A stretch of 64,000 nucleotides of DNA from Kaistella faecalis (GCF_019195395.1 NZ_CP078067.1:62001-126000), one strand, 5' to 3'. Numbered from the stretch's first letter, positions 8,586-16,879 are shown. The notes: a model not told the origin generated them from the letters alone. Numbers and translations: made by a program.

Positions 8586-9032
8586 TTGAAAAATAAATAT
8601 CTTATATTAACATTTTCTTTACCATTTTTAGCGCTATTTTTTTACTTTTTTGTTTTAAATTCTCCTGAAAGACAAATTAAAAAAACTGTTGATAAATATT
8701 GGACTTGTATAGAAAATAATGAATTTAACAATTCACTAGAATTATTTGAGGATGGACAAGTATATTCAGGAGCAATGCATATGTATTTCTACAAACTACG
8801 GAAAAATTACTCAACAATTAAACCCCAAATAACTCCTATAGACAGAATTCAAATTAAGGACACAATAATTTTTGGAACTGAAAAAAAATATGTAAAATAT
8901 GAGTTTAATAATAAGAACGCAGAAATAAAGCCAATTGTTTTAACTTTTATATTTTGGAAAAAAACAGGCTTTGACAAAATTGACAACCCAACCTACCTTA
9001 AAAACTTTTTGGATTGGGATAAAAAACAATAA
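8586..9032 (+). CDS. Cassette 1: membrane-anchored small protein
   Basis: A 148-residue protein of no family I can name. One N-terminal membrane helix (about residues 4-24, LILTFSLPFLALFFYFFVL) is followed by a soluble part beginning RQIKKTVDKYWTCIENNEFN, which resembles the DUF4878/NTF2-like pattern of small envelope proteins. The best start inside the cassette is TTG at 8586. An ATG at 8508 is in frame but lies in the attI region outside the cassette, so it would give a protein fused across the joint. Very AT-rich compared with the core genes. Confidence 0.65.
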   Translation: MKNKYLILTFSLPFLALFFYFFVLNSPERQIKKTVDKYWTCIENNEFNNSLELFEDGQVYSGAMHMYFYKLRKNYSTIKPQITPIDRIQIKDTIIFGTEKKYVKYEFNNKNAEIKPIVLTFIFWKKTGFDKIDNPTYLKNFLDWDKKQ

Positions 9033-9041
9033 AAAATGCCT

Positions 9042-9175
9042 GCAGATAACAAGCTATTTCTATTAGCGGGGTTGAAGTTTACATCATAAAGATTTTCGCA
9101 AATTGGTCATTTTGTTATATCTATAAAAATCAATTATAATAATCCCCGCCAACAGAAATACCCAATCGTTAGCCG
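9042..9175 (+). repeat. attC site of cassette 1 (family A)
   Basis: Opens GCAGATAAC, the reverse complement of cassette 1's left end GTTATCTGC, and closes GTTAGCCG. Arms CTATTTC/GAAATAC and GCGGGG/CCCCGC. The joint is G at 9168. Confidence 0.88.
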
Positions 9176-9594
9176 CAATTGCTCGCCCCCGTTATATGAT
9201 AAATAGGATTAAAATTCAACCTGGAAATGGAAAGAGTTAAGGGACGTAAAATAGGATCTTTTTCGTCAAGCCTTGCAAAGTTGGATTTGCTGAAAGTTAA
9301 CTTTCAAAGCGGAGCCGCTTAAAAGGCTTGCCAAAGTTATAAGAAAAAATTGATAAAGTCAAGTTTTTTATTATGTAACTGACTTAACTCTAAAGTGTTG
9401 CAGGAATTTTAACGCTGAGATTTTATAAAGCTGCGCCTATCATTACGGTCTGATAGGAGACAATTTTCTAAAATCATTTATCCGGATTCCGAAGTCGGCA
9501 ACTGTAAACTGTTTTTGTTATCTTAGCAGAGAACAAGCAACAGCGCACAACAAGTGATAGGCGCCATTGCAAGCAACGGCGCCTATCACCAACC
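9169..9594 (+). other. Cassette 2: non-coding cassette, copy A
   Basis: A whole cassette without an open frame of useful length on either strand. Positions 9174-9594 match 12830-13250 over 421 bp with two substitutions and no indel. It contains a palindrome GAAAGTTAACTTTC, the inverted repeat AAGCGGAGCCGCTT, and a second copy of the attC arm text (GCGCCTATCA). Its left end reads GTTAGCCGC, not the GTTGTGCGC expected from its attC and present in the other copy. A structured RNA or a promoter-carrying cassette is possible. Confidence 0.8.
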
Positions 9595-9602
9595 GTTACA
9601 GG
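9543..9602 (+). repeat. attC site of cassette 2 (short, perfect arms)
   Basis: A 60-bp site: GCGCACAAC, then GTGATAGGCGCC and GGCGCCTATCAC as a perfect 12-bp inverted repeat around a 12-base loop, then GTTACAGG. Unrelated in sequence to families A and B. Confidence 0.88.
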
Positions 9603-9632
9603 CAATTTTAAACAGACACATCACGACAGAAT

Positions 9633-10304
9633 ATGGGATTAGATATGCGACCAATGGGGAAACCCAAACCAGGCTTTGAAAAACGTTTCATTGAAATTTT
9701 TGAAATGGTATCACAGGACAAAATTCCTCAACCAACATTCTTTGACAAGTTGAAAGGAAAAAAAATTGCAACAAAAGAAGATTTGTTGGAAGAGTGGTTT
9801 GCAAATCAAATTCAAACTTACGAGACAATAAAAGCACCAAGAGTTGGACGAGACAAAGAAGCGGACGAATGGATTAGAAACAAATATGACGAACTTGAAG
9901 AAAAACCACCACTTGACCAATTCTTGAAAGATTATGAAGGATATTATGTAATTGAATTGGCAAAAGAACAAGATGGTGTTCCTGTTTATATTGCACTTGG
10001 ACAAGACGAAAATGTATTTCGTGGTGAATTTCTTCGGGACTGCGAAGATATAATCGGAGAAGATTTGGTAAGCGAAGCGTGGAACACAAAAATGGCAAAC
10101 GAAACATTGGACTATGGAAACAGACTAATGGACATAGCAGACAAATTAGCCAAACAACATAACTTAGAATACTTAAAATCACAGCGACTTCCGCCTGACA
10201 CAGACGAAGACACTATTGAAAGCAAATTGCATATTTTGTTTTCCTTAGCGAAATGGCTAATTTTCTACGGTAAAAACGGACACGGATATGAAGCCGATTT
10301 CTAA
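9633..10304 (+). CDS. Cassette 3: uncharacterised acidic protein
   Basis: A 223-residue soluble, charged protein that I do not recognise. It has no signal peptide and no membrane segment. The N-terminus MGLDMRPMGKPKPGFEKRF is Met/Pro/Lys-rich; a middle portion (FLKDYEGYYVIELAKEQDGV, about residues 98-117) has the look of a small alpha/beta domain. The ATG is 38 bp inside the cassette, and the gene ends 10 bp before its attC, so it fills the cassette. It could be an immunity-like or house-keeping accessory protein; nothing in the sequence decides. Confidence 0.7.
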   Translation: MGLDMRPMGKPKPGFEKRFIEIFEMVSQDKIPQPTFFDKLKGKKIATKEDLLEEWFANQIQTYETIKAPRVGRDKEADEWIRNKYDELEEKPPLDQFLKDYEGYYVIELAKEQDGVPVYIALGQDENVFRGEFLRDCEDIIGEDLVSEAWNTKMANETLDYGNRLMDIADKLAKQHNLEYLKSQRLPPDTDEDTIESKLHILFSLAKWLIFYGKNGHGYEADF

Positions 10305-10314
10305 AACAAAAACT

Positions 10315-10511
10315 GCCTGTAACAAGGGCTTGGCGCAATGGCGGTTTAAGGCTATAATTGGAAGTTTCGGCTTTCTATTCCGCAAAAAGCCAATTATATT
10401 AACTTTTTTCTTAAATTTATTCAATTAATTGGCTTTTGCTTACTGTGTCGCTAAATTGAAACTTTTCGCTTTAATTTCCGCCACTGACGCCAAGCCTCAA
10501 AACGTTATGCG
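10315..10511 (+). repeat. attC site of cassette 3 (long type)
   Basis: A 197-bp site opening GCCTGTAAC (matching its cassette's left end GTTACAGGC) and closing GTTATGCG. Terminal arms GGCTTGGCG and CGCCAAGCC pair perfectly, with a further AAGCCAATTA/TAATTGGCTT stem inside. Confidence 0.85.
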
Positions 10512-10536
10512 ACATAATATAAAAACAGATCAGAAA

Positions 10537-11241
10537 ATGAAATTTACTACAACTATTTGCACATTTGTACTTTCCACAACCACTCTACTTGCACAAAATT
10601 CTCAAATCAATAAATCAAATGAAATTGTTGAAAAGTCAATCCAAGCACAAGGCGGAAAAAAATTACTTGAAAATATAAAAACTTTATATACTAAATCTGA
10701 AACGGTGATGGATGGTAGAAATGTTTTTTGGATTACAAAAGAAATGGAACCAAACAAAGGCAGTTTCGAAATTGAATATCAAGGAAGAATTGTTTATAAA
10801 TCTTTTTATGATGGAAAAATCGGTTATGATGTTGTAAATGGTCAGAAAACTGTTGCTGACCAAGAACAATTTAAGGACAAAAATTATCGAAACCAAATTA
10901 TAAATTCTTTGGACTATATTGATACATCTCTTTATACTTTGGAATTTATTGGGGAAGAAAAAGCGAACAATAAAGATTGCTACAAAATCAAAGCAACTTT
11001 AAGTAATGGAAAAGTGACTTATTTGTACTATGACAAAACCTCAAATTTATTAGCAAAATCGGAAGTTGTAAAAAATCCTGAAAAAAATTCATTCTCAACT
11101 GTGCTTTATGACGACTACAAAAAGTTTGGTGATTTGACATATGAAACTAAGCAAACTTTTGTTTCTGAAGATGGTAACCAAGTCGCAAAAATTGTTGATT
11201 TATACTATAATAAAAAGATTTCAGAGAAAGACTTTAAATAA
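10537..11241 (+). CDS. Cassette 4: LolA-like exported protein
   Basis: A 234-residue protein with a signal peptide (MKFTTTICTFVLSTTTLLAQ, residues 1-20). The mature part begins with the helix IVEKSIQAQGGKKLLENIKT, the entry motif of Bacteroidota LolA-like/outer-membrane-lipoprotein-sorting relatives, followed by alternating beta-strands. Known of the fold: a periplasmic half-barrel that binds lipids or lipoprotein acyl chains. Which ligand is bound is unknown. I chose ATG 10537 because it begins the signal peptide; an upstream ATG at 10429 lies inside the preceding attC and is rejected. Confidence 0.75.
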   Translation: MKFTTTICTFVLSTTTLLAQNSQINKSNEIVEKSIQAQGGKKLLENIKTLYTKSETVMDGRNVFWITKEMEPNKGSFEIEYQGRIVYKSFYDGKIGYDVVNGQKTVADQEQFKDKNYRNQIINSLDYIDTSLYTLEFIGEEKANNKDCYKIKATLSNGKVTYLYYDKTSNLLAKSEVVKNPEKNSFSTVLYDDYKKFGDLTYETKQTFVSEDGNQVAKIVDLYYNKKISEKDFK

Positions 11242-11245
11242 TTAC

Positions 11246-11380
11246 GTCGCATAACAAAGTATTTCTATTAGCGGGGTTGAAGTTTACATCATGAAGATTT
11301 TCGTTTGTTGTTCTTTTTGTTATATTTACAAAAAGCAGTTATAATAATCCCCGCCAACAGAAATACCCAAACGTTGTACG
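11246..11380 (+). repeat. attC site of cassette 4 (family A)
   Basis: Opens GTCGCATAAC, exact complement of its cassette's left end GTTATGCGAC at 10504, and closes GTTGTACG with the joint at 11373. Contains GTATTTC/GAAATAC and GCGGGG/CCCCGC. Confidence 0.9.
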
Positions 11381-11400
11381 CAATATTTTCACAACTGCCG

Positions 11401-11973
11401 ATGATTGAATCACTACTCCAAAATATTGAGAACGTAATTAAAGTTTCCGAAGACTTAAAAGCAAGAATTATATCAATATCGAAAGCTGAAATTGTAAAAA
11501 AAGACAAATTCATACATCGTCCAAACAAAGTATGTGATAAAACATATTTCATAAGCTCTGGACTAATCCGAATTTATTATGAAAAAGGAGAAAAAGAAGT
11601 AACAGACAATTTTGCCGCAGAAAACGAGTGGATTACTTCTATTTATAGTTTTATGAAAAATGTTCCTGACAACTGTTACATTCAAACATTAGAAGATTCC
11701 GAGCTTATCGTAATCAATATTTACGAACTCGAAAAATGTTTTGCGGATTTTCCTGAAATGGAAAGATTTGGAAGAATACTTATCTCTAAATATTTTGTTG
11801 AACAATCTGAAAGAATAATTTCCTTACAATTTCATACTGCAAAGGAGAGATACGAATATTTTTCAAAACAATCGGCGAATAAATTAGGTAGAGTTCCTTT
11901 GGGAATGCTTGCAAGCCACTTGGGAATTACACAAGAAACATTGAGCCGAGTAAGAGCCGAAATCACTTTTTGA
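11401..11973 (+). CDS. Cassette 5a: Crp/Fnr-family transcription regulator
   Basis: A 190-residue regulator. Residues about 15-120 form the cyclic-nucleotide-binding-like beta barrel (KTYFISSGLIRIYYEKGEKE, then AAENEWITSIYSFM), and the C-terminus carries the winged helix (RVPLGMLASHLGITQETLSR). There is no Fnr-type Cys cluster. Known of the family: many flavobacterial members bind no cAMP and their effector is unknown. I chose ATG 11401; the longer frame starts inside the attC. It is followed after 54 bp, with no attC between, by a DUF998 membrane protein, so the two share one cassette and probably one transcript. Confidence 0.85.
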   Translation: MIESLLQNIENVIKVSEDLKARIISISKAEIVKKDKFIHRPNKVCDKTYFISSGLIRIYYEKGEKEVTDNFAAENEWITSIYSFMKNVPDNCYIQTLEDSELIVINIYELEKCFADFPEMERFGRILISKYFVEQSERIISLQFHTAKERYEYFSKQSANKLGRVPLGMLASHLGITQETLSRVRAEITF

Positions 11974-12027
11974 TAAACATCAAATTGACTTATTTAATTT
12001 ACCGTTAAATTTGTTTCAAAAAATGAA

Positions 12028-12630
12028 ATGAATAATAAAGGATTTGCATTTTCAGGAATTGCTTCTGCATTTTTGCTTGGGACTACTTACTTTGTAATGG
12101 CAAATATGCGTCCTGAATACAGTTTTAAATATAAAGCAATCAGTGAATTAGGCTCTCTCGATGCTCCTAATTTATGGTTTTGGAATATTTTGGGATATAT
12201 CATTCCCGGACTATTAATTGCAATGTTTTCAATCGGACTTTATAAATATTCTGCCAAAAATAATAGTTCAAAAATCCCTTATTATGGTCTTATTTTAAGT
12301 GGTCTATTTATGACTCTTTCCGGAATTTTCCCCGCTGATATGGAGAACAGAAAATCAACTACAACTATATTGCATATGATTGGGAGTTACGGAAGTTATA
12401 TTTCATTTCTTTTTACGGCATTTACTTATCCCAAAATATGGAAGAAAAATACGAATTGGCAACCTCTTATAAAACCTACACTAATTTGTGTTTGGCTGAC
12501 TATAGTTTTTGGTTCTTGGTATCTCTTTTTTCCAAACATTCCGTCTGTAGGACAAAGAATTGTTTTCCTATTTTATTTTCTATGGATTGTTATATCTGCA
12601 ATAAGATTATACAAAACAAAAACACAATAA
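12028..12630 (+). CDS. Cassette 5b: DUF998 membrane protein
   Basis: A 200-residue integral membrane protein with about six hydrophobic helices. The conserved DUF998 features are visible: ISELGSLDAPN after helix 1 and GIFPADMENRKSTTTILHM in the middle, both usual in this family. Its function is unknown. It shares a cassette with the upstream Crp/Fnr gene, so the regulator may control it or sense its state; that is inference from context only. The stop lies 4 bp before the cassette's attC. AT-rich like its neighbours. Confidence 0.82.
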   Translation: MNNKGFAFSGIASAFLLGTTYFVMANMRPEYSFKYKAISELGSLDAPNLWFWNILGYIIPGLLIAMFSIGLYKYSAKNNSSKIPYYGLILSGLFMTLSGIFPADMENRKSTTTILHMIGSYGSYISFLFTAFTYPKIWKKNTNWQPLIKPTLICVWLTIVFGSWYLFFPNIPSVGQRIVFLFYFLWIVISAIRLYKTKTQ

Positions 12631-12634
12631 TACT

Positions 12635-12831
12635 GCGTACAACATATTATTTGCAAAAGGCGGGGTTGAATTCATAATAGAAAAACCCGATGCATTTAGT
12701 CGCAACTTGCTTTTTCATATTACTTTTTTTTGTAATTTGTTAATCTGAAAAAGCAATTTGCTTCGTTCGGTCGAAATTGAACTTTTCGTTCCATTTAGCC
12801 CGCCCTTCGCAAATACTTTTTCCGTTGTGCG
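12635..12831 (+). repeat. attC site of cassette 5 (long type)
   Basis: Opens GCGTACAAC (complement of left end GTTGTACGC at 11373) and closes GTTGTGCG, joint at 12824. Arms ATTTGC/GCAAAT and GGCGGG/CCCGCC; about 197 bp, similar in length to the site at 10315. Confidence 0.85.
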
Positions 12832-13250
12832 CAATTGCTCGCCCCCGTTATCTGATAAATAGGATTAAAATTCAACCTGGAAATGGAAAGAGTTAAGGGA
12901 CGTAAAATAGGATCTTTTTCGTCAAGCCTTGCAAAGTTGGATTTGCTGAAAGTTTACTTTCAAAGCGGAGCCGCTTAAAAGGCTTGCCAAAGTTATAAGA
13001 AAAAATTGATAAAGTCAAGTTTTTTATTATGTAACTGACTTAACTCTAAAGTGTTGCAGGAATTTTAACGCTGAGATTTTATAAAGCTGCGCCTATCATT
13101 ACGGTCTGATAGGAGACAATTTTCTAAAATCATTTATCCGGATTCCGAAGTCGGCAACTGTAAACTGTTTTTGTTATCTTAGCAGAGAACAAGCAACAGC
13201 GCACAACAAGTGATAGGCGCCATTGCAAGCAACGGCGCCTATCACCAACC
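12825..13250 (+). other. Cassette 6: non-coding cassette, copy B
   Basis: The second copy of the gene-less cassette (12830-13250 versus 9174-9594). Here the left end GTTGTGCGC is exactly complementary to its own attC opening GCGCACAAC, so this copy keeps the ancestral ends. The two differences between copies are A/C in the CCCCGTTATNTGAT stretch and A/T in the central palindrome. No open frame of note. Confidence 0.82.
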
Positions 13251-13258
13251 ATTGTACG
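13199..13258 (+). repeat. attC site of cassette 6, joint base changed
   Basis: Same 60-bp palindrome as 9543-9602, but the closing core reads ATTGTACG instead of GTTGTACG. The G that integrase normally cleaves after is replaced by A at 13251. Confidence 0.82.
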
Positions 13259-13284
13259 TCATTTTATAAAAACACCGCGAAGAA

Positions 13285-13791
13285 TTGAATATAAAAATTG
13301 ACAAGAGAGAAATTATCTCTTTAAAAGGTTTTGAATTAGGATGGAGATTCGATAAAATTCATAACTCTGAAATTTTAGAAACTGAAAAGAAGGAAATTTT
13401 TCCTTTATCGAAGGACGAATCAAGAAGGTTGAACAAAGTGATTGACTTTTTTGAAATTGAATCAAATAGATTAGGAAAATATATGGAAACTGATTGGTTT
13501 TCTGCAAATGCAGAGAATAACGAAAAAATTGAAAAATTTAAATTAAAATTAGAAAATTATCTAAAACTATTTGACGAAGATTTAATAATATCTTGGGAAA
13601 GAAAAGTAACATTAAAAACTTCTAAAGAAATATTTCTAAAATATTGGACTGACTTTTTGTATCCAAGTTCAGATGATGTTACAATAATTTCTGAAAACAC
13701 AAATTGGATATTATTTTATCACCATGTTGAAGTTGCAAATCTTTGGATAAAAAATAACTTCAATGAAACAAAAATGGAAAAAACAACGTGA
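13285..13791 (+). CDS. Cassette 7: uncharacterised protein
   Basis: A 168-residue soluble, Lys/Glu/Asn-rich protein of no family I recognise, apparently mostly helical, with conserved-looking aromatic positions (FELGWRF, MEITDWF-like, WERKVTL, NTNWILFYHHVEVANLW). No signal peptide or membrane helix. The start is TTG (MNIKIDK), about 33 bp inside the cassette; no ATG is available upstream. It ends 10 bp before the attC. An immunity-type function would fit its size and context but nothing specific shows it. Confidence 0.65.
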   Translation: MNIKIDKREIISLKGFELGWRFDKIHNSEILETEKKEIFPLSKDESRRLNKVIDFFEIESNRLGKYMETDWFSANAENNEKIEKFKLKLENYLKLFDEDLIISWERKVTLKTSKEIFLKYWTDFLYPSSDDVTIISENTNWILFYHHVEVANLWIKNNFNETKMEKTT

Positions 13792-13801
13792 GTAAAAAAA
13801 C

Positions 13802-13936
13802 GCCGTACAACAAAGTATTTCTATTAGCGGGGTTGAGGTTTACATCATGAAGATTTTTGGTAGTTGTTCTTTTTGTTATATTTACACAAACCAGCTATCA
13901 TAATCCCCGCCAACAGAAATCCCCAAACGTTAGCAG
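13802..13936 (+). repeat. attC site of cassette 7 (family A)
   Basis: Opens GCCGTACAAC, complementary to the cassette's left end over GTACAAC, closes GTTAGCAG with the joint at 13929. Family A arms throughout. Confidence 0.88.
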
Positions 13937-13954
13937 CAATATTATCCCAACAAT

Positions 13955-14812
13955 ATGTTTAAAAATTTATTTTCAAGTAAAAAAACTAAAAGTATTTTTC
14001 TAGTTCTACCGGAAATAAACTTTGAAAGCGAAGATGAATATTTTGATATCCTAAAAACTCATTCTGTAAGCAAAGAAACCGCATTAAAATTTGATGAATT
14101 TCGGGAATTAATTTTTGAGGATGAAAAGTTGACTAAAATGTTTGATTATAAAAATCAGGAAAAACATAATAGAATTTTATTGAAAAATGAGAAAAATCTC
14201 ACTTTCAGAAAATTTAAAGAACATACATTTTCTACTATTAATCCTTCAGAGAATGGAATTAATCAACTTGGAGGAATACAACCACCTGAAATTTCTTTTA
14301 TAAATAATTCAAGTGTCAAATTTCAATATTTAGGTTTTATCAGTCCAAGAAACAAATATTTGGATTATTTGACTTCACCATTACACCTTTTTGTTCCAGT
14401 TTACACAGATTTTACAAAAATTTATTTGGACTACAGTAAAGAGAATGTAATTTCAATTCTAGATACAGCTGATGAATTGGAAGAAATAGAATATCTATAC
14501 GAAGAATTAGAAGATAACGATGAAAATGTAATTTACAAAACTTTAAAATTCAATTTCCAGGAATCTGATGAATTAGGGGAAATTGGTCATTCGGGAATTC
14601 CACTATGGGTGCAATATCCTGAAATTCCAAAATGTCCAAAAACTAATGAAACCATGAATTTTATAGTACAATTGAATAGCGGCCCCAAAATTACTAGTTC
14701 TCCTGAAAATTTTCCTGAAGAAAATCTTGAATTCGGCGGTGGAAATGGAAATTTGTATGTTTTTTACTCACCAAAATCTAATATTGCTTGTTATCTTTTT
14801 CAAGGTAGTTAA
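13955..14812 (+). CDS. Cassette 8: DUF1963 (YwqG-like) domain protein
   Basis: A 285-residue soluble protein. The C-terminal part shows the DUF1963/YwqG pattern: LGGIQPPEIS near residue 107, a Pro/Cys segment WVQYPEIPKCPKTNETMNFI near 217-236, then VQLNSG and a Gly-rich GGGNGNLYVFYSPK near 264-277. Known of the family: YwqG-like proteins occur beside toxin systems and some act as immunity proteins, though most are untested. No toxin gene is adjacent. ATG 13955 is 25 bp inside the cassette. Confidence 0.72.
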   Translation: MFKNLFSSKKTKSIFLVLPEINFESEDEYFDILKTHSVSKETALKFDEFRELIFEDEKLTKMFDYKNQEKHNRILLKNEKNLTFRKFKEHTFSTINPSENGINQLGGIQPPEISFINNSSVKFQYLGFISPRNKYLDYLTSPLHLFVPVYTDFTKIYLDYSKENVISILDTADELEEIEYLYEELEDNDENVIYKTLKFNFQESDELGEIGHSGIPLWVQYPEIPKCPKTNETMNFIVQLNSGPKITSSPENFPEENLEFGGGNGNLYVFYSPKSNIACYLFQGS

Positions 14813-14820
14813 AAAATACT

Positions 14821-14954
14821 GCTGCTAACATGGTATTTCTATTAGCGGGGTTGAAGTTTACATCATCAAGATTTTCGCTTATTGTTCATTTTGGTATATT
14901 TACAAAAACCATTTATCATAATCCCCGCCAACAGAAATACCGGCGAGTTATGCG
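14821..14954 (+). repeat. attC site of cassette 8 (family A)
   Basis: Opens GCTGCTAAC, complement of left end GTTAGCAGC at 13929, closes GTTATGCG, joint at 14947. Confidence 0.88.
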
Positions 14955-14977
14955 ACATTTTATAAAGCAACGCTAAA

Positions 14978-15523
14978 TTGAAAATTTCAGAATTAAAACA
15001 GAACAAAACCATTCACAGACCTACTCAAAATTTTGATGAATTTGGACATAGAATTTATCAGGGATTTGAATACGGTTTTAACTTTGACACGCATTCTGAA
15101 GAAGTCTATTCGGTCAGATTCTTTGCGAAGATTATTGATATAATCCCTGTTTTCTTAACTTTCAGATTTTTATTTCACCAAACAGTTTTGTTAAGTATTA
15201 TTTGTGCTATTCCGACAGTTATGATTTTAAATTCAATATTAGAATGGAGAACTGGACAAACCCTCGGAAAGAAAATTTTCAAACTTAAGGTAGTTGATGA
15301 TTTTGGGAATTGTCCAAAGATTATGAAATCGTTAAAACGTAATTTCCTGAGCTTAATTAATCTATTTCCAAGTTTTTATGACATTCAAGATAGAGCTGGT
15401 GTTTGGGGAACCGGAATGCACTTTAACATGCAATTAAATAATAAATTTTGTGAAACCTACGTAATCAAAGACAAAATTTATTTTAAAATTAAAACACTGT
15501 TAGAAAGCAAAAACGTCGCATAA
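14978..15523 (+). CDS. Cassette 9: RDD-family membrane protein
   Basis: A 181-residue membrane protein of the RDD family. The namesake region reads RFFAKIIDIIPVF near residues 48-60, with a second helix about 67-85 and the conserved WRTGQTLGKKIFKLKVVDD near 91-110, then KSLKRNFLSL. Known of the family: some RDD proteins are ion antiporters, most are unassigned. The start is TTG (MKISELK). The TAA stop lies inside the first bases of the attC (GTCGCATAAC), so the gene uses the site for its end. Confidence 0.78.
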   Translation: MKISELKQNKTIHRPTQNFDEFGHRIYQGFEYGFNFDTHSEEVYSVRFFAKIIDIIPVFLTFRFLFHQTVLLSIICAIPTVMILNSILEWRTGQTLGKKIFKLKVVDDFGNCPKIMKSLKRNFLSLINLFPSFYDIQDRAGVWGTGMHFNMQLNNKFCETYVIKDKIYFKIKTLLESKNVA

Positions 15524-15650
15524 CAAAGTATTTCTATTAGCGAGGTTGAAGTTTACATCATGAGGATTTTCGCTAGTTGTTCTTTTTGTTATATTTATAA
15601 AAAACCTGTTCTAATAATCCCCGCCAACAGAAATACCCAACCGTTACCTG
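15515..15650 (+). repeat. attC site of cassette 9 (family A)
   Basis: Opens GTCGCATAAC, complement of left end GTTATGCGAC at 14947, closes GTTACCTG, joint at 15643. Inner arm reads GCGAGG against CCCCGC, one mismatch. Confidence 0.87.
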
Positions 15651-15671
15651 CAACTTTAAAAAATCGCTCGA

Positions 15672-16145
15672 ATGAAACCAAATCCAGTTTTAATAATTTT
15701 TGCAGTTATTTATAGCATAATTACTGGAGTTTTTATTCTTAATATATACAATGACCAAAGTTCATCTTTAGGATACGTATTAATATACTTTCCTATTTTT
15801 TGGATAATTTCAGGTATAATTCTCTTTCTTCTATTCAAACAAAAAATTGTAAATTTCCTTGGAATTACTGACAAGATTCTTTTCTTTTTTTCAACACCTT
15901 TAGCTTTAATATTATTTTATTTTGTGTATGTACAATTGACAGATGCATAATATATTATTGGTTCCCGTGAATATGATAAAGGAAATCACCGCTATAAAGA
16001 AGTTACTTATGACTATGAAGTAGCTGGACAAAATCAAAGAACGGAATTTTACATTTTAAATGATGGATGGACAAAAGATAGTATTTGGACTTTCTATAAT
16101 AAAGATGGTAGTATAAAAAAAACTGAAGATTACCGGAAAAAATGA
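15672..16145 (+). pseudogene. Cassette 10: membrane protein gene interrupted by an in-frame TAA
   Basis: The first 92 codons (15672-15950) encode three hydrophobic helices and end in TAA. The same frame then stays open for another 64 codons (YIIGSREYDKGNHRYKEVTY onward, ending DYRKK) up to 16145, just before the attC. The downstream part has ordinary protein composition and no start of its own other than ATT codons. The simplest reading is one 158-codon gene split by a single nonsense change. Alternatives are a sequencing error or translation of the short form only. I do not recognise the family. Confidence 0.7.
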
Positions 16146-16161
16146 AATTATAGAGAAAGCT

Positions 16162-16293
16162 GCAGGTAACTCGGTATTTCTACAAGCGGGTATGAAGTTT
16201 TCAATTGAAGATTTTAGCGGTTAATGAAGTTTTTAGCAAGTAGAATGTTTTCGTATTTTTAGCCCGCCTGCAGAAATACCCAACCGTTATGTG
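16162..16293 (+). repeat. attC site of cassette 10 (family B)
   Basis: Opens GCAGGTAAC, complement of left end GTTACCTGC, closes GTTATGTG, joint at 16286. Interior differs from family A: CTACAAGCGGGTATGAAG and TAGCCCGCCTGCAGAAATAC. Confidence 0.88.
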
Positions 16294-16322
16294 CAAGAAC
16301 TTTAAAGACCGAAACTGTAAAG

Positions 16323-16712
16323 ATGACATTTAAAAATTTAGTTAATCATGCAATTGAACTTAAGTATAAAGTTGTCCCGCAAGAAAATTTCAGTAAAGTA
16401 ATCCTTGAAATTAATAACGCAATTGAAATAGAATTATCATTTCCCGATGACAACATTGAATTTTTTTTAAATGATTCTGTAAACATCGATTGGGAATATA
16501 GTATTGTCAACAAATTGAATGGAGAAAAAATTCATAGTGAATGGTTTGACTACTATAAGGGAACTACAGAAATAAAACTTCAGGATATGAAAAAAGATAT
16601 TTGGGAATTTATGGACAACTTTGCAAAGAAAAAATTTAGAATTGTTGAAAAATCTGTTTTTTCTTTATTTGGAAGGAAATTTTTAAAATTTAAAGAATTG
16701 GAATTCGAATAG
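16323..16712 (+). CDS. Cassette 11: uncharacterised small protein
   Basis: A 129-residue soluble protein that I do not recognise. The predicted order is a helix (MTFKNLVNHAIELKYK), beta strands (SKVILEINNAIEIELSF, then FFLNDSVNIDWEYSIV) and C-terminal helices ending KFKELEFE, an alpha+beta layout often seen in single-domain immunity or adaptor proteins. No export signal. ATG 16323 is 36 bp inside the cassette, and the stop is 8 bp before the attC, so the gene fits the cassette exactly. Confidence 0.7.
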   Translation: MTFKNLVNHAIELKYKVVPQENFSKVILEINNAIEIELSFPDDNIEFFLNDSVNIDWEYSIVNKLNGEKIHSEWFDYYKGTTEIKLQDMKKDIWEFMDNFAKKKFRIVEKSVFSLFGRKFLKFKELEFE

Positions 16713-16720
16713 TTGTTCCT

Positions 16721-16854
16721 GCACATAACAAGCTATTTCTATTAGCGGGGTTGAAGTTTACATCATAGAGATTTTCGCAAGTTGTTCTTTTTGTTATATT
16801 TACAAAAACAAGTTATCATAATCCCCGCCAACAGAAATACCCAACCGTTATCTA
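16721..16854 (+). repeat. attC site of cassette 11 (family A)
   Basis: Opens GCACATAAC, complement of left end GTTATGTGC, closes GTTATCTA, joint at 16847. Confidence 0.88.
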
Positions 16855-16879
16855 CAATTTTACAACCATAATTTTTAAA

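Noticed and set aside
10429-10536. N-terminal extension of the cassette 4 protein
   Set aside because: It lies inside the preceding attC site and would bury the signal peptide; ATG 10537 is the sensible start.
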